Assembly (NCBI RefSeq): GCF_900091605.1
Contig: NZ_FMCQ01000004.1
Coordinates: 620,001 to 684,000, forward strand
DNA length: 64,000 bases
Source of the DNA: Micromonospora tulbaghiae
GTDB taxonomy: Bacteria > Actinomycetota > Actinomycetes > Mycobacteriales > Micromonosporaceae
Direction: 5' to 3'
Under the pieces are notes generated by a model. It did not search any database and was not told the DNA's origin. It saw only the letters and a program-made list of their open reading frames with translations. Within the stretch, counting starts at the first letter, position 1. Each line of letters opens with the position of its first letter. Positions 61,571 to 64,000 of this stretch are shown piece after piece. The position numbers and the translations under genes are program-made.

Positions 61571-63037
61571 TCAGGGGCGGTTGTCGCCGGGTGGGGCGTA
61601 GGGACTCTGAGCCGGCGGGGTCGGATGGGCCTGGCCCTGGGGCGGATAGGCGCCCGCGCCGGGCTGGGGGGACCCGCCCGACTGCGGGTACGCACCGGAC
61701 TGGGGGTAGCCGGCCTGCTGGGGGTATCCGCCCGGCCGGGAGTGCGCGGCGGGTGGCGGGTAGCCGCCGGGTGGGCCGTAGCCGGGCGGCGGGGCGGCGG
61801 CGTGACCGGCGGGTACCGGCGGGCCCTGCCCACCGCCGTCCATCCGGTCCAGTGCCTCGTCCGGGATCGAACCGGCCCGGGCCAGTTCGCGCCGGTGACG
61901 GCGGCGATTCCAGATCAGGAACGCCACGAGCGCCAGCAGCACCACGAGCGCCACCGCGATGCCGATGCCGATCACCATGACCTGCTGGTCGCTGGGGCCA
62001 CCCCGGTCGCCGTACTTGGTCACGTCGAAGTTGTCGTCCTCGGCGGCGGCCGGCGGCGCCGAGGCGCTCGGCGCGGCGGCCCCGAGAAGCGGGTTCGCCG
62101 ACACCGACGGCACGTCGGCGGTGAGTGCCGCCACCGGGTCGATCCGGCCGAAGCCGAACCGCGGGTCGCGGCCGGGCGGGCCGGCGTCCCGGGCGGTACG
62201 GATCATCCGGTTGATCACGTCGGACGCGGAGAGCTTCGGGTACTTCGACCGGATCAGCGCCGCGACGCCGGAGACGACGGCGGCGGCGTCGGAGGTGCCG
62301 TCCCCCCAGCCGTAGCCCCGGTCCGGGCCGATGTTGTAGACCTCGTCGCCGGGCGCGGCGATCACCGCTTCCGGCCCCTGGGCCGAGCCGGACCAGAAGC
62401 CCCCGCCCCGGACCGTGCCGGTCACCGCGATCACGCCGGGGATCTTGGCGGGTGAGACGACGTCCGGGCCGACCGAGCGGACGTTGCCGGCGGCGGCGAC
62501 CACGACCACGTCGCGCTCCAGCGCGTACCGGATCGCGGCCGCCTCGCTCTCGTCCACGGCTCCGGCACCGCCGTACGACAGGTTGAGCACCTTCGCCCCG
62601 CCGTCGACGGCCATCCGGATGCCGGTCGCGGAGTCGTCCTTGGTGGCCGCCGCGCCGACGGGCTTGCGGACGGGCAGGATCCGGGCGTCGGGCGCGATGC
62701 CGACCACCCCGGTGCCGTTGGCCGCGATGATCCCGGCCATGTGGGTGCCGTGGCCGTCCGGGTCGCGCCGGCCGTCGCCGGAGTCGCGGGTGCTCCCACC
62801 GGCCAGGACCTGGCCCCGCATGTCGGGGTGCCCGGCGTCGACGCCGGTGTCCAGTACGCCGACGACGACGCCCCGCCCGGTGGAGATCTGATGCGCCCGG
62901 TCGATCCGCAGCTCGTCCAGATACCACTGCTCGGCGCGGCGCGGAGCGGCGACCGCCGGCTGGGCGGTCCCCAGCAGCATCAGTCCGGCAAGCAGACCGG
63001 CCGCCACCGGCCGGAGCGCGCCGACGTGCACCTTCAT
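61571..63037 (-). CDS. mycP: Type VII secretion-associated serine protease mycosin
   Basis: This 488-aa subtilisin-like protease belongs to ESX loci. It begins MKVHVGALRPVAAGLLAGLM, with a signal peptide (cleavage likely after AVAA near residue 29). Catalytic triad: Asp in VVGVLDTGVD near 60, His in DGHGTHMAGIIA near 94, Ser in WGDGTSDAAAVVSGVAAL near 255. A transmembrane segment (VMVIGIGIAVALVVLLALVA, residues 352-371) is followed by a Pro/Gly/Tyr-rich cytoplasmic tail. Mycosins process or stabilise ESX secretion complexes. The ATG at 63037 is used with GAGGA eight bases upstream; its stop-to-start gap to the next gene is 10 bp. Confidence 0.93.
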   Translation of the reverse strand: MKVHVGALRPVAAGLLAGLMLLGTAQPAVAAPRRAEQWYLDELRIDRAHQISTGRGVVVGVLDTGVDAGHPDMRGQVLAGGSTRDSGDGRRDPDGHGTHMAGIIAANGTGVVGIAPDARILPVRKPVGAAATKDDSATGIRMAVDGGAKVLNLSYGGAGAVDESEAAAIRYALERDVVVVAAAGNVRSVGPDVVSPAKIPGVIAVTGTVRGGGFWSGSAQGPEAVIAAPGDEVYNIGPDRGYGWGDGTSDAAAVVSGVAALIRSKYPKLSASDVINRMIRTARDAGPPGRDPRFGFGRIDPVAALTADVPSVSANPLLGAAAPSASAPPAAAEDDNFDVTKYGDRGGPSDQQVMVIGIGIAVALVVLLALVAFLIWNRRRHRRELARAGSIPDEALDRMDGGGQGPPVPAGHAAAPPPGYGPPGGYPPPAAHSRPGGYPQQAGYPQSGAYPQSGGSPQPGAGAYPPQGQAHPTPPAQSPYAPPGDNRP

Positions 63038-63047
63038 CCGTCCGTCC

Positions 63048-64000
63048 TCATCGCAGGATGCCCGGGGACGCACCGTCACCGGTGCCCCACGGATCGTCGT
63101 CCTCAGTCAACCATGACGAGTGCTCCGCAGCGCCGCCGCCGTGCCCGGCGCCGCCGTGACCACCCATCATTCCGCCACCCATCATCCCGGCGCCGGCCAT
63201 CCCGCCGCGCATGCCGCCCGCACCGCCCGGTCCCGCCGCGGACGCGGCCTTCAGCGCGCTGGCCGCGCTGGTCAGTGGCGGAACCTTGCCGTTACCGCCG
63301 CCGACCATGCCGGGCAGGCCGCCCATGGCCATGCCGCCGGCCGCACCGATCCCGCCACCGCCGATCCCGCCGGCCGAGCCCAGGCCGGCACCACCGCCGC
63401 CGAAGCCGCCGCCACCGGCGCTCAGTCCGCCCGCGCCACCGCCACCGCCCAGACCGAGCGTGCCCGGTCCACCCGCGGTGATCGTGCCGGGCCCGCCCGC
63501 GCCGGCCAGACCGCTGCCGTACTCCGGGCTGCCCGAGCCGGGCGCGCCGCCGAGCTCGGGGATCCCCCCGGTGCCCGGCGGGGTGTAGGAGCCGCCACCG
63601 GGGATGCCGCCGCCGGGCACGCCGGTGCCCGGCGGCGTGAACGAACTGCCACCGGGCGTGCCGCCACCGGGGATGCCGGTGCTGCCCAGGGACGGCATCG
63701 GGCCGCCGCCGGGCATTCCACCGCCGGGCATGCCGCCGCCGGGGGCGCCGCCACCCGGCAGGCCGCCGCCGGGCACACCCGACGGGGGAACCCGCGGGTC
63801 GCCGCGGTAGCCGTCACCCAGGTCACTGTCGGTGGGGCGGGGTACGACCAGCTTGGGGCGCTCGGCCTCGACCGCGGCCGGCAACGGCGACATCGCCTTG
63901 TTGGCCGCCTGCTGGTTGTCGCGGTACCAGTTGTCCAGGTGCGACTTGGTGTCCCACCAGCCGCCCCGCTTCTGGTCGCTGGCGTTGCCGTCGATCTTCA
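63048..64000 (-). CDS. Partial ESX-associated Gly/Pro-rich protein
   Basis: The frame continues past the window edge; the visible part begins at 64000 with KIDGNASDQKRGGWWDTKSH, then a helical DNWYRDNQQAANKAM and continues at the internal Met (63893) with a long Gly/Pro-rich region (repeats of PGGGxPGGG). It ends SSWLTEDDDPWGTGDGASPG followed by ILR. A WxTED...W acidic end is common in ESX substrates and associated proteins in Micromonosporaceae (from memory). It lies directly upstream of mycP and is probably its substrate or partner. The N-terminus, which would show the WXG/PPE fold, is outside the window. Confidence 0.75.
   Translation of the reverse strand, partial: KIDGNASDQKRGGWWDTKSHLDNWYRDNQQAANKAMSPLPAAVEAERPKLVVPRPTDSDLGDGYRGDPRVPPSGVPGGGLPGGGAPGGGMPGGGMPGGGPMPSLGSTGIPGGGTPGGSSFTPPGTGVPGGGIPGGGSYTPPGTGGIPELGGAPGSGSPEYGSGLAGAGGPGTITAGGPGTLGLGGGGGAGGLSAGGGGFGGGGAGLGSAGGIGGGGIGAAGGMAMGGLPGMVGGGNGKVPPLTSAASALKAASAAGPGGAGGMRGGMAGAGMMGGGMMGGHGGAGHGGGAAEHSSWLTEDDDPWGTGDGASPGILR

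Noticed and set aside
63211..63810. Plus-strand Pro-rich frames in the Gly/Pro-rich ESX-associated gene
   Set aside because: They are antisense shadows of the minus-strand repeat region.

Overview
This is a 64 kb stretch of a very GC-rich actinobacterial chromosome, most likely Micromonospora or a close relative in the Micromonosporaceae. The evidence is codon use, frequent GTG starts, many 4-bp stop/start overlaps (ATGA and GTGA), a CIRCE element ahead of hrcA, an RNase E with a long acidic/basic N-terminal extension, an ESX-type mycosin, and the conserved actinobacterial order era-ybeY-phoH ... rsmE-dnaJ-hrcA ... hemW ... lepA ... rpsT-holA-comEC-comEA ... rsfS-nadD ... obg-rpmA-rplU-rne. 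The genus is inferred from memory of gene content, not from a search. I saw no rRNA, tRNA, CRISPR array, transposase, integrase or phage structural gene.

Layout. 0-4.1 kb: the start of a possible SIS-domain gene, an epoxide-hydrolase-like enzyme, then a TPP riboswitch controlling a thiamine-precursor ECF transporter (ykoE-ykoD-ykoC). 4.1-7.2 kb: two intergenic palindromes, a repeat-containing basic protein, 6-phosphogluconate dehydrogenase and two tiny proteins. 7.2-15.5 kb: uppS, recO, a DUF4097-like lipoprotein, an acyltransferase, and the tight era / deaminase-like / CorC-type / ybeY / phoH cluster. 15.6-23.4 kb: a serine hydrolase and HIT protein, an SDR, rsmE-dnaJ-hrcA with CIRCE, a DUF4870 membrane protein and hemW. 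23.4-29.5 kb is variable cargo: an enoyl-CoA hydratase, a lysozyme-like membrane protein, a sugar ABC importer lacking its ATPase, and a tandem pair of GlsB/YeaQ-type stress membrane proteins. 29.6-42.8 kb: lepA, a DUF4240 protein, a kinase-like protein, rpsT, holA, comEC/comEA, an SDR, DegV, a phosphatase, rsfS and nadD. 42.9-54.5 kb is an accessory block between nadD and obg: aminopeptidase N, a DUF397 protein, a CYP152-like P450, a zinc alcohol dehydrogenase with an SRPBCC protein, a glycosyltransferase, a DUF3618/holin-like/amphipathic-protein operon, two small membrane proteins and a GNAT enzyme. 54.5-61.3 kb: obg, rpmA, rplU, rne and a DUF2344 protein. 61.5-64 kb: the edge of a type VII secretion locus (mycosin plus a Gly/Pro-rich putative substrate).

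Three signals cut across the genes. First, at least four families of intergenic palindromes (59, 51, 69 and 48 bp) lie mostly at convergent gene ends; two families are present more than once. Second, motifs of the form GTTT or GNNT, 15-16 bp, GGGTA/GGGCA/GGGAA, which look like promoters of a SigB/SigF-type stress sigma factor, precede both glsB genes, the P450, the SRPBCC/dehydrogenase pair, the glycosyltransferase, the DUF3618-type operon, a small membrane protein and a 61-aa protein. This suggests one stress regulon covering most of the accessory block. Third, the DUF2344 gene has no ATG/GTG/TTG start compatible with its conserved N-terminus; an ATC codon sits behind a good ribosome binding site.
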